Of a stretch of 64,000 nucleotides of DNA, positions 8,243 through 16,764 are shown in pieces. Below the pieces are notes generated by a model. The model ran no database searches, was not told where the DNA came from, and saw only the letters and a program-made list of their open reading frames with translations. Numbering within the stretch: the stretch's first letter is position 1; every line of letters begins with the position of its first letter. This stretch comes from CAIKOD01 sp035505975 (lineage in GTDB: Archaea > Halobacteriota > Methanomicrobia > Methanomicrobiales > Methanospirillaceae). Both the position numbers and the translations under genes were made by a program. Where the stretch lies: the NCBI GenBank assembly GCA_035505975.1, contig DATJQJ010000031.1:49126-113125 (forward strand), in the 5' to 3' direction.

Positions 8243-9178
8243 ATGCAATATTTTTCTGAAAACAAGATCGACATATTTTCACAATTTTATCTTGCTCTAA
8301 AAGTCCGAATCTTAGAGAAATTGCATTCGCTGTTCGATATCATTGCATTCAGTTCATTAATCCTTGCAATTACTGGAGGATTTGGAGTGTATGCATCTTG
8401 CTCCATCGAAAATATTCCCTGGTGTCCGGCGTCAGCGATAATTATGACTCTTGTATCTTTTTCTGTTTATAATCTAAACAGAAAAACCGATGAGCAGGAA
8501 GATAAGATAAATCATCTGAAGCGGTTTTCATTTACAAAAAAATTTGAAAAACCATTGTTATTTGGAGCGCTATTTTCTTATGCTTTGGCATTGACGATTA
8601 GCGCTTTTTACGGGATCGATGCTTTAATTGTCGCTTGCATCCCACTAATTAGTGGAATTCTGTACAGTGAATCCATACTTCCACCTTCGTGGCGATTTCG
8701 CCGATTAAAAGAAATACCTGTTGTTAAGAATGTCTTTGTAGCCAGTGCATGGGCGCTAACATTGTCTCTTCTTCCTGTGTGCATAGTTTCAAGCGTACCA
8801 GGACAAGATGTGTTAATTTCGGGGATATTCTTTTTTACCTATGTTTTTATGGCTTCTGTTCTCCCTGATATCCGAGATCGCGAGGGGGATTCCATAGTTG
8901 GTGTAGTAACTCTTCCGGTTTTAATTGGAATTCCCCGAACAAATATTATCTTAATCGTCATAACCTCAATATTAGGCGGTCTGATTTTTCTAACGAGGAG
9001 TCCATTCGCTTCGCAAGACATCATTTTCATATTCGGAATATTCTATATATTTTTCTGTATTTTATCTATGGGAAGATTTGTCAGAACTAATTTTGTCTGT
9101 GACTATCTTGCCGATGGTGGATTCATCCTTTTAGGTCTGTTGAGTTTAATATTAGATCTTCCCGGATTGATTAACTAA
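8243..9178 (+). CDS. UbiA-family prenyltransferase, copy 2 (AT-rich)
   Basis: About 311 residues, multi-pass, with the UbiA motifs NLNRKTDEQED and PDIRDREGD. The ORF can extend to TTG 8186 or GTG 8216, but the longer forms run through an inverted repeat, so ATG 8243 (MQYFSENKID) is preferred. The first ~35 residues are polar before the first membrane helix. Codons are noticeably richer in A/T at third positions than in neighbouring genes, suggesting later acquisition or weak expression. It is divergent from the regulator gene. Function is probably prenyl transfer to a lipid or quinone-like acceptor. Confidence 0.78.
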   Translation: MQYFSENKIDIFSQFYLALKVRILEKLHSLFDIIAFSSLILAITGGFGVYASCSIENIPWCPASAIIMTLVSFSVYNLNRKTDEQEDKINHLKRFSFTKKFEKPLLFGALFSYALALTISAFYGIDALIVACIPLISGILYSESILPPSWRFRRLKEIPVVKNVFVASAWALTLSLLPVCIVSSVPGQDVLISGIFFFTYVFMASVLPDIRDREGDSIVGVVTLPVLIGIPRTNIILIVITSILGGLIFLTRSPFASQDIIFIFGIFYIFFCILSMGRFVRTNFVCDYLADGGFILLGLLSLILDLPGLIN

Positions 9179-9278
9179 ACTTCAAGTGATCTCCCTATCC
9201 GTCTGTTGTGGTCAGTTATATCCAACCTCCCCGCCCCCCATAAATTTTTTATCCCCCCACAGGTTACTGACTGATCAC

Positions 9279-9956
9279 ATGCCCGACTATGGCCTCGCAC
9301 TGCTGCTCATTGCGTTTGCTCCGGGCATATTCTGGCTCTGGTACTTTTACCACCGCGACCGCTACGGACCCGAGCCCCTCATCTGGATATTCCGGGTGTT
9401 CCTCCTCGGTATGCTGATGACCGTACCTGCAGCCCTTGCAGAAAATGCGCTCAGTGTCGTGTTATCGGCAATTGCGATATCGGTCATTGCAGCACCGGTG
9501 GTGGAGGAAACCCTGAAATTCCTCGTCGTCAGGAAGACCGTTTACGAGACACCCGCTTTCAACAAGCCTATCGATGGCATCGTCTACGCGACAACCGCAT
9601 CACTCGGCTTTGCAACGCTCGAAAACCTGGGATACGTCCTGCTCTCATACCAGACATCGCTGCCGTTTGCACTGGAGACTGGTGCCCTTAGGGCATTGCT
9701 GTCGGTCCCTGCCCATGCACTCTTTTCATCCATGTGGGGATACGCCCTTGGGCACGCCAAATACCGCCCTTCCCCGGAACGCGGGTTGATCATTCTTAAA
9801 GGAGTCCTGCTCGCGATCGTGTTCCATTCGGTTTTCAACCTGCTCGTCTATTACGATTATATCGGCATGGCAATTCTCATTCTCGTCCTGGTGCCAGTCA
9901 TGTGGTGGATAGTAAACAGGGAAATCAAGAGCGCCCTCGTTGAAAAATACCCGTGA
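9279..9956 (+). CDS. PrsW-family intramembrane metalloprotease
   Basis: About 225 residues and mostly membrane-spanning. The CPBP/PrsW-type motifs are present in order: VVEETLKF (the paired Glu), GFATLENLGY, PAHALFSSMWG and FHSVFN, giving the expected Glu/His metal site in the membrane. Bacterial PrsW cleaves anti-sigma factors; archaea lack these, so the substrate here is unknown. The frame extends back to 9186, but ATG 9279 (MPDYGLA) directly precedes the first helix. A box AAATTTTTTA lies about 35 bp upstream. Confidence 0.83.
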   Translation: MPDYGLALLLIAFAPGIFWLWYFYHRDRYGPEPLIWIFRVFLLGMLMTVPAALAENALSVVLSAIAISVIAAPVVEETLKFLVVRKTVYETPAFNKPIDGIVYATTASLGFATLENLGYVLLSYQTSLPFALETGALRALLSVPAHALFSSMWGYALGHAKYRPSPERGLIILKGVLLAIVFHSVFNLLVYYDYIGMAILILVLVPVMWWIVNREIKSALVEKYP

Positions 9957-10001
9957 AACGCGAAACAGAGGACCCGACCCGGTCCGGTCCGGAATCGGAT
10001 A

Positions 10002-11186
10002 TCAGACCTTAACGGCCGGAACTTTTTCCCTGGTTTTCCACGAGTACGGGAGATAATAAATGATTACACAGGCGGCCAGGATCAGGAAGGGAAGGAGGTA
10101 CAGCGCTGTTTCAAGGGAATACATATCGGCAAGAATTCCCGTTACTGCCACACCAAGGCCCCCGACGCCCAGGGCGGCCCCGAGCATGATCCCTGAAGTC
10201 AGGCCTACCTTACCGGGGACCATCTCGTGGGCCATGGCAAGCATCACGGCAAGGCCGGACCATAGTGCAAATCCGAACACCATCAGTGATATAAGCGAAG
10301 CCAGGCCGGTTAAGAAGATAAAACCCAGGAATGAGGGCACCGCAAGGAGCGATCCTGCGATGACAAATTCTTTCCTTCCGTACTGGTCGGAAAGGTATCC
10401 GGCAACCACCTGGCCGGCTACCCCGCTCAGGAGCATTCCGGTGACCAGGAGGTCAGCCATAACGAGACTGAGCCCCCGGGCGATCAGGAGTGGCGGAAAA
10501 AATGCAATGGCACAGAAAACCACCCAGGCACGGAGTGTCGATGCACTGAACAGTGCCAGCACCGGAAGATAGGGCAGCCGCGGCTGAATCCCTGAAAAGG
10601 GCTCCTTGATAACCGGTAAACCAGGTTTTCTTCGCGGAAACGATTTCCAGAGGACCAGCGCCATGACTGCGGCAGGAATGATGAGAAGCGGAAGACCGGG
10701 GAGGCCGTACCAGGTGACAATGACGGCGGCAAGGATCGGACCAATTGCGTACCCCAGGTTTCCCCCAACAACAAAAATCGAGATGAGCCTTCCCCGGTTG
10801 CCGGCGTTGCAGAACCTGGCCACGAGCGATAATGCATTTGGATGGAATGCAGCATGCCCAAGCGCTGCCAATGCAGCGAAGACAAGGAGAAGATAGAAAT
10901 TCCCGGAGAGCCCCATCGCAGAGATAAAAAATGCCGAGATCAACAACGATACCGAGACGTGAATGACAACGCCAAACCTGTCAGACATCCATCCGAAAAC
11001 GGGCTGCATCATCGAGGAAGTCACGTTATAGGCAGTCACCAGAAGGCCGGCCAGGAAATAGGAAAACCCATACGTTGTAATAAACAGGGGAAGGATCGCA
11101 GTAATTACCGGAAGGTAGATATCGGCGACGATATGTGCGGCGGAGAGCCGGATTACCGAAGTGCTTGCGCACAATTCGTCGGTCAT
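10002..11186 (-). CDS. MFS transporter, fosmidomycin-resistance (Fsr)-like
   Basis: A 394-residue, 12-helix major facilitator protein. The loop 2-3 signature is seen in GWMSDRFGVVIHV and a second half-repeat in GYLSDQYGRKEFV. The N-terminal half resembles Fsr-type exporters. It is the last gene of the ppsA-mfnA-hpt-dph2-methyltransferase run, and its start overlaps the stop of the preceding gene (ATGA). The exported compound is unknown. The operon position suggests physiological export rather than drug resistance. Confidence 0.8.
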   Translation of the reverse strand: MTDELCASTSVIRLSAAHIVADIYLPVITAILPLFITTYGFSYFLAGLLVTAYNVTSSMMQPVFGWMSDRFGVVIHVSVSLLISAFFISAMGLSGNFYLLLVFAALAALGHAAFHPNALSLVARFCNAGNRGRLISIFVVGGNLGYAIGPILAAVIVTWYGLPGLPLLIIPAAVMALVLWKSFPRRKPGLPVIKEPFSGIQPRLPYLPVLALFSASTLRAWVVFCAIAFFPPLLIARGLSLVMADLLVTGMLLSGVAGQVVAGYLSDQYGRKEFVIAGSLLAVPSFLGFIFLTGLASLISLMVFGFALWSGLAVMLAMAHEMVPGKVGLTSGIMLGAALGVGGLGVAVTGILADMYSLETALYLLPFLILAACVIIYYLPYSWKTREKVPAVKV

Positions 11187-11797
11187 GGCAACCCGGGGAC
11201 AGAGAGGTGGAGAATTTCAACCCTGATATCCATCACGTCCTTCCGGTGGAACGAGTAGCTGTGACGGAGCGGCAGGACACCTTCGATTATCTCCTGAATG
11301 ACCGCCCGTCCTTCGGTGTACGAACCAATGAAATCCACAGATCCGGCATTGGCGATCATATAGATCTCTTCTCCTGAACGGATCGCGCAATCGATGAATG
11401 CCCTGTCGGCATGTCGTTTCCTTGCGCCAAATGGAGGGTTCATTACGATTGTCTGAACTTTTTCGGGAAGAACCAGGGACGATGTAACTGTCCGGGTGAT
11501 AAATTCGATATCGGTCCTTTGAACCCTTGCGTTACTCCGGGCAAGTTTGAGGGCTTTTTCATCGCTGTCGATGCCGATGACCTGTGCAGCCCCGAGAAGG
11601 GCAGCGCCAACCGAGAGGATCCCGGTCCCGCACCCCAGATCGCATACTTTTTTCCCCGTGATGTGCCCGTTTACCGATGCGTGGAACAGGAGACGTGCTG
11701 CGAGGGGGGCCGGAGTCTGGTACTGCTCCAGTCCGAGGTCCGGGTTTTCGAACCCTTCAATCTTTTCGAGGAGCATTTCCAGCTGGCGGAGTTTCAT
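11183..11797 (-). CDS. METTL5-like N6-adenine RNA methyltransferase
   Basis: A 204-residue class I methyltransferase. SAM motif I is VCDLGCGTGILSVGAALLGA, motif II is VIGIDSD, and the catalytic motif MNPPFGARKRHAD is the NPPF type used for exocyclic adenine methylation. Architecture and length match archaeal/eukaryotic METTL5, which methylates small-subunit rRNA. It begins 3 nt after the dph2 stop and overlaps the MFS start by 4 nt. Pairing with dph2 fits a translation-related role. The rRNA target is inferred from the family. Confidence 0.82.
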   Translation of the reverse strand: MKLRQLEMLLEKIEGFENPDLGLEQYQTPAPLAARLLFHASVNGHITGKKVCDLGCGTGILSVGAALLGAAQVIGIDSDEKALKLARSNARVQRTDIEFITRTVTSSLVLPEKVQTIVMNPPFGARKRHADRAFIDCAIRSGEEIYMIANAGSVDFIGSYTEGRAVIQEIIEGVLPLRHSYSFHRKDVMDIRVEILHLSVPGLP

Positions 11798-11800
11798 GTG

Positions 11801-12742
11801 TTATGAAATTTCATCGATTTGGTAATCTTCGAACTTTGCTAAACCGCACAGGATCTCGAACTCCCCGGGTGTCAGCACGGGGACCGGAAACCGTGACTGG
11901 TCATCGTAGGCGAGTCGTGGGCAGGCGGTATTGACATAGGCTCCGAATCCAAGGTTAAGGAGTTGTTCCGGGGTAACTTCGTTCATTACAATGAGGACCG
12001 CCTCTCTTTTCAGGCCGGCAAGCCTTTCAGCAAGTTCCTGCCTCCTCTGTCCGCTTTTCAAGGACAAAATGATGCCAAAATTCTTAGCATGCTTTGCCTT
12101 TTCTATAAGGGCAAACCTGCGCCTGAGGAACCGTTCTGCTGACACGACCTCCACAGACCTGCTGTAGGGATCGAGTGCAATCACCTTCCTGCCCGTAGCG
12201 AGGGCAACGCCGAGCGGATGGAAGGCACCGGTCCCGATGAAGAGGATTTCATTACCAGGACATATTCTCGCTGCTTCATAGGAACAGCCCAGGATCTGCC
12301 CTGGAGATGGAGTCCGGTGTGTCCCTGGATATGCCCTGCATTTGATATTCCGTTTCGAAAAAAATGCTTCGATCGCCGGTACCATATGGGTATGCTGGAT
12401 GGTCGTCACGAATCCGGTTTCCTTCCCGGAAAAATAAGGGATTACCAGTTCCAGCGAGTCGAGATCGAAATCCTGGTGGAACGGTTCGTACAAAATCAGC
12501 GGATTTCTTTCGAGCGGCGAATGCCCGAAATGGATGACTACGTCGACGTATCCGAGGAGACCAGTCGCAAGGTCGCAGGCGCCGTAACACGGGTCTCCGC
12601 TGACAACGACAAAGAAGCCGGCATCCTTCAATGTCTTCGCAATCCGGAAAGAGTGTCGTTTGAGTCCTTCCGGGAACTGGAGTGCCACGCGTGACACTCC
12701 CTTCTCCTTGAGCTGCCGTACCAGTTCAGAAGTATCGGTCAA
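11801..12742 (-). CDS. dph2: 2-(3-amino-3-carboxypropyl)histidine synthase (diphthamide synthesis)
   Basis: About 313 residues. The three cluster-binding Cys regions of archaeal Dph2 are present: GDPCYGACD, GCSYEAARIC and NTACPRLAYDD. The enzyme is a non-canonical radical-SAM protein that transfers 3-amino-3-carboxypropyl to a His of elongation factor 2. The frame opens at TTG 12769, but TTG 12742 is preceded by GGTG at a 7-nt spacing and matches the usual N terminus. This leaves a 17-nt overlap with hpt. Confidence 0.88.
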   Translation of the reverse strand: MTDTSELVRQLKEKGVSRVALQFPEGLKRHSFRIAKTLKDAGFFVVVSGDPCYGACDLATGLLGYVDVVIHFGHSPLERNPLILYEPFHQDFDLDSLELVIPYFSGKETGFVTTIQHTHMVPAIEAFFSKRNIKCRAYPGTHRTPSPGQILGCSYEAARICPGNEILFIGTGAFHPLGVALATGRKVIALDPYSRSVEVVSAERFLRRRFALIEKAKHAKNFGIILSLKSGQRRQELAERLAGLKREAVLIVMNEVTPEQLLNLGFGAYVNTACPRLAYDDQSRFPVPVLTPGEFEILCGLAKFEDYQIDEIS

Positions 12743-13274
12743 CCACACGCACCTTGTCGGTGACTTCAATCCTGACGAGGGATTTAAAGGGCTTGTCTAT
12801 CTTGGGCTCCCCCCTCTGTATCGCAAAGCAGATGTCGCTGATTTCGGCCCCGGCAATATCGAGCGCTTTGATCAACGCCCTGATGGTCCCGCCGGTACTC
12901 ACCACATCATCGAGTATGACCACCCGGTCCCCGGGGACTATCCCGTTCAGGTACAATTCCCCTTTCGAATATCCGGTGGCCTGGTGAACGGCGATCTCCC
13001 CGGGGAGCTTATATTCCCGTTTCCTGACAATATTAAGGGGAATATCGGTCAGAAGGGACACAACGGTACCGATATGGATCCCCATCGCTTCGGCGACCAC
13101 GATCTTGGTCACCTTGTCAAGGTCGACGACTTTGAACATCGCCGCACCGACTTCCCTGAGGAGGTCGGGATCGACGATCGGTACTCCATCGGTAATAGGA
13201 TGAATGAAATAGTTATATTCTCCCCTTTTTACGATTGGACATGTTTCCAGTGAATTAACCAGACGTTCAAGCAT
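12726..13274 (-). CDS. hpt: Archaeal hypoxanthine/guanine phosphoribosyltransferase
   Basis: A 182-residue type I PRTase of the archaeal Hpt group. KRGEYNYFIHPI is a family-specific N terminus, AEAMGIHIG lies in the middle, and the PRPP loop is VVILDDVVSTGGTI. It salvages hypoxanthine or guanine with PRPP. ATG 13274 is chosen because a GGTG sits 6 nt upstream; ATG 13280 and a still longer form exist. The start overlaps the mfnA stop, and the end overlaps dph2. A GfcR/PyrE-like regulator is the main alternative, but no HTH is present. Confidence 0.85.
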   Translation of the reverse strand: MLERLVNSLETCPIVKRGEYNYFIHPITDGVPIVDPDLLREVGAAMFKVVDLDKVTKIVVAEAMGIHIGTVVSLLTDIPLNIVRKREYKLPGEIAVHQATGYSKGELYLNGIVPGDRVVILDDVVSTGGTIRALIKALDIAGAEISDICFAIQRGEPKIDKPFKSLVRIEVTDKVRVVDRYF

Positions 13275-14367
13275 AAGCATCACCAATTTCCGAAATAAAG
13301 CGTTCAATAATGTCGCGGTGGACATGTGGCATGCAGACGATCCTCAGGTGTCCCTGCCTCGTCCATGAAACCCTCCAGGGAGGAGCGATGTCGCCCGGCG
13401 ACCTGAACGTGGCTACATTGACGTCGGGAGTCACGATCCTCCGGATGCCGAATGTTTCAAGCCCCTCTATCAACCGGAACGTATTTTTCATGCATCCATT
13501 GACAACGGCCTCCATTCCTTCTCTTCCCAGGTAGTCGATCACCGCGAGAGCGCCCGCGACAGGGCCGCCAGGGCGTGTCCCGGCAAGGGTAAATTCCTGT
13601 TTCACCGACAGGTACGGGGTGTCTATCGAGAGTGCGCAGAGCATGTCCTTTTCCCTTACGAGGAGGCATCCGGTGGGGATCGTGCTCATTCCCATCTTGT
13701 GGGGATCGACCGCAACACTGCTGACCCCCGGCACGGCAAAATCAAAAGGCTTTGGTTTCTCAAGAAACGGGATTACGAGCCCACCGAAAGCCGCATCCAC
13801 GTGAAAGAATATATCGTGATCCGAGGCTATTTTCCCGAGTTTTTCAATCGGATCGATCATCCCGTATTCGGTACCTCCCGCCACACCGACGAGACAACAG
13901 GTATTGTCATCGATTGCATCGGCGGCAGCTTCGGGGTCCATCCGGTACTGGTCATCGAGGGGGACCCTGCGGGCCTCCATGCACAGCATGTCACAGGCCT
14001 TTTTGAAAGAAAAATGGGCTGATTCCGGGAGGACGACGTTCGGTCTCCCTGTATGGCTGCACGTTTTCGCAATCCTTAAGGCCTGGATATTAGATTCGGT
14101 CCCGCCCGACGTTGAATAGCCATAGGCGTCCGGCTCGTGGAACAGAGTCCCCAGACGGGAAACAAGGGCTTGTTCCAGGTCCGATGTCCCGGGAAACAAC
14201 CCTGGATCCCCGAGGTTCGTCTCCATGAAAAGGTTATGTGCCCGTACAGCTACCGGATGAGGAATAGTACACATGGAACTGAGGATAAAGTCATGACTCG
14301 TATCCTCCCCCTTTTTCTTTAAAAGGAAAGAGAAGAGATCCTCTTCGGTACAACCCTTCTCATGCAT
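13267..14367 (-). CDS. mfnA: L-tyrosine decarboxylase, methanofuran biosynthesis
   Basis: About 366 residues, a PLP group II decarboxylase. TSGGTESNIQAL lies at the cofactor phosphate site, FHVDAAFGGLVIPF holds the PLP-binding Asp, and SVAVDPHKMGM holds the Schiff-base Lys. MfnA makes tyramine for methanofuran; some archaeal homologues decarboxylate aspartate for CoA. ATG 14367 is preferred over the longer frame because it overlaps the ppsA stop as ATGCATGA, implying coupled translation. It is followed by hpt with another overlap. Confidence 0.9.
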   Translation of the reverse strand: MHEKGCTEEDLFSFLLKKKGEDTSHDFILSSMCTIPHPVAVRAHNLFMETNLGDPGLFPGTSDLEQALVSRLGTLFHEPDAYGYSTSGGTESNIQALRIAKTCSHTGRPNVVLPESAHFSFKKACDMLCMEARRVPLDDQYRMDPEAAADAIDDNTCCLVGVAGGTEYGMIDPIEKLGKIASDHDIFFHVDAAFGGLVIPFLEKPKPFDFAVPGVSSVAVDPHKMGMSTIPTGCLLVREKDMLCALSIDTPYLSVKQEFTLAGTRPGGPVAGALAVIDYLGREGMEAVVNGCMKNTFRLIEGLETFGIRRIVTPDVNVATFRSPGDIAPPWRVSWTRQGHLRIVCMPHVHRDIIERFISEIGDAYA

Positions 14368-16633
14368 TACGGGCTCTCGCACTGTCGAGGATAATGCGCT
14401 GCTCTGTCCGGGCAACGGTCTCCCGGATCTTTGCTATCGCATCGATATTAGCCGATACGCTTGTGATCCCGTGCTCGACGAGCCACTCCACCATTGCCGG
14501 CTCCGACCCTGCCTGTCCGCAAATCGAGCACTCCACACCGTGTTTCCTGCAGACCTGGATTGTATCATGGATGAGCCTGAGCACTGCCGGGTGCTTGGGC
14601 TGGTACATATCAGCCACATTCTCATTGTTACGATCGATAGCAAGAGTATACTGGATCAGGTCGTTGGTCCCAAACGATGCGAACCTGATCCCGGCTTTGA
14701 TAAAATCCTCGATGAGAATTGCACTGCTGGGAATTTCGACCATCACACCGAGAGTTGCATGGTCCACATCGACGCCCCAGCCCTGCATCATCTTCTTTGC
14801 TGCGACGAACTGGTCCGGGTGAGAGACCATGGGAAACATGACACCAAGGTTGTCGTACCCCTGCTCCCATAGCCTTTTGAATGCTTCAACCTGAAGCCTG
14901 AACTGGTCCGGGCTCTGGAGGTCGCGGCGGATCCCACGCCACCCGAGCATCGGGTTGTGTTCGATCGGTTCGTTCTCCCCCCCGGCCATATTCCTGAATT
15001 CATCGGTCGGGGCGTCAAGGGTCCTCACCCATACCGTCTTTCCGTAAAAGGCATCGAGGACGATCTTGATGCCGTCGTAAAGTTCCTGGACAAAGTCCTC
15101 TTCTTTGTGGTTCGTAATAAACCATCCAGGGGTCTTACTCAGGCCAAGGATTAGATGTTCGATCCTTAACAGCCCCACGCCATCAGCCCCGGTAGCTGCA
15201 GCGCGTGCCGCTGCTTCGGGAATGGAGACGTTCACCTTAACCGACGTCGCGGTGATGATCGGGGAAGCCACCACTGCTGCCTGAGACTTTTCAGCCGGTC
15301 GGGCGGTTTGCAGTGCACCTTCGTATACAAAGCCCTTCTCGCCATCGACGGTGACAAGCTGGCCGGGTTTCAGTACCGCGGTGGCTTTCTTTGTCCCGAC
15401 GACGGCAGGGGTGCCGAGTTCACGGCTCACGATCGCTGCATGGCAGGTCATGCCTCCTTCGTCGGTAACAATAGCTGCGACCTTCCGCATCGCCGGGACC
15501 ATGTCGGGATTGGTCATTTTCGTGACCATGATATCACCTTCCTTAACCTCGCTCGTGTCCTTTGCGTCGCGTACGATCACAACGGCCCCCGTGGCGATCC
15601 CCGGTGAAGCCCCCTGCCCCTGGACAAGGATCACTCCGGCCGAACCAGCTTTTGCAGCAGTCTCTGTGCCCTTGGACTTTATCGTCGTTATCGGTCTCGA
15701 CTGGAGTATGAAAAACGAGCTGCCTACGATGGACCATTCGACGTCCTGGGGGATGCCGTAATGGTTTTCTGCTATCTTCCCAAACATCGCAAGTTTTGCA
15801 ACTTCTTCATCGGAAAGGACCTGTAAGTCCTGTCTGTCCGAAGGGACCGGGACGAGTTTGGTACCATGAGTCCCTTCCGCTATGATCTCGATCTTTTTAT
15901 TTGCAATGAGACGGTCGACGACCTTCCCGGTCCTCTGGTCGAAGACATATTTATCGGGAGAGACCGATCCCGAGACGACCGATTCGCCAAGGCCCCACGA
16001 ACCTTCAATAATAGTAAGGGGTTCGCCGGTCACGGGGTGCGTCGTGAACATTACCCCCGCCTTTTCCGAATTCACCAGCTGCTGTACGACAACGGCGATA
16101 TTCACGCCACGGTCATCGAACCCCTGCTTTGCACGGTAGTAAATTGCCCGGGCACCGTAAAGGGAAGCCCAGCACATCTGGATTGCTTTGAGAAGGTTAT
16201 CGGTACCTTTGATATTGAGGTAGGTCTCCTGCTGACCCGCAAAACTGGCATCAGGCAGGTCTTCGGCAGTAGCGCTCGATCTTACCGCGACGATCAAACC
16301 GCCCTCGTCCATTCTCTGGTATGCAAGCCTGATATTTTCCTGTAAGGAAGAAGGCATAGAAACCCGCAAAACTGCTTCTTTCGCCTTCTCGGCAGCCTGT
16401 TCGAGTGCATGGTTATCTTCAACGTTCAGGTTTTCGAAATTTTCGAAAATCGAATCTTCGAGACCCGTTTCGATGAGAAACCTTCGGAAAGCGTGACTCG
16501 TCACAACGAAAGCCCTCGGGACAGGCAGCCCGATTACTGCCATCTCTCCGAGGGATGCTCCCTTCCCCCCTACTGCAGCGATGTCCTCTTTCCTGATCTC
16601 CTCAAGCCACAGAATATCTGGCAATTCCTTCAT
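14360..16633 (-). CDS. ppsA: Phosphoenolpyruvate synthase
   Basis: 757 residues, the full family length. The N-terminal ATP-grasp/PPDK nucleotide domain (GGKGASLGEM; VRSSATAEDLPDASFAGQQE) is followed by the swivelling phospho-His domain (DEGGMTCHAAIVSRELG, catalytic His) and the PEP/TIM-barrel domain ending in ECSICGQAGSEP with the catalytic Cys. It converts pyruvate and ATP to PEP, AMP and phosphate for gluconeogenesis. GGTG 6 nt before ATG 16633 is a good ribosome site. It is the first gene of a six-gene overlapping run and divergent from serA. Confidence 0.95.
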   Translation of the reverse strand: MKELPDILWLEEIRKEDIAAVGGKGASLGEMAVIGLPVPRAFVVTSHAFRRFLIETGLEDSIFENFENLNVEDNHALEQAAEKAKEAVLRVSMPSSLQENIRLAYQRMDEGGLIVAVRSSATAEDLPDASFAGQQETYLNIKGTDNLLKAIQMCWASLYGARAIYYRAKQGFDDRGVNIAVVVQQLVNSEKAGVMFTTHPVTGEPLTIIEGSWGLGESVVSGSVSPDKYVFDQRTGKVVDRLIANKKIEIIAEGTHGTKLVPVPSDRQDLQVLSDEEVAKLAMFGKIAENHYGIPQDVEWSIVGSSFFILQSRPITTIKSKGTETAAKAGSAGVILVQGQGASPGIATGAVVIVRDAKDTSEVKEGDIMVTKMTNPDMVPAMRKVAAIVTDEGGMTCHAAIVSRELGTPAVVGTKKATAVLKPGQLVTVDGEKGFVYEGALQTARPAEKSQAAVVASPIITATSVKVNVSIPEAAARAAATGADGVGLLRIEHLILGLSKTPGWFITNHKEEDFVQELYDGIKIVLDAFYGKTVWVRTLDAPTDEFRNMAGGENEPIEHNPMLGWRGIRRDLQSPDQFRLQVEAFKRLWEQGYDNLGVMFPMVSHPDQFVAAKKMMQGWGVDVDHATLGVMVEIPSSAILIEDFIKAGIRFASFGTNDLIQYTLAIDRNNENVADMYQPKHPAVLRLIHDTIQVCRKHGVECSICGQAGSEPAMVEWLVEHGITSVSANIDAIAKIRETVARTEQRIILDSARARNA

Positions 16634-16764
16634 GCAAGCACCACTATAATCTCATCGTTCCTTTGTAAATATTTGTTCATCAGGAATAATCCGGAGAAAT
16701 CCCCCGGTCGGCGATTGTCGGGCCGCCGAGAAAAACAATTGAATAGGTACAGTGCTGATATGTT

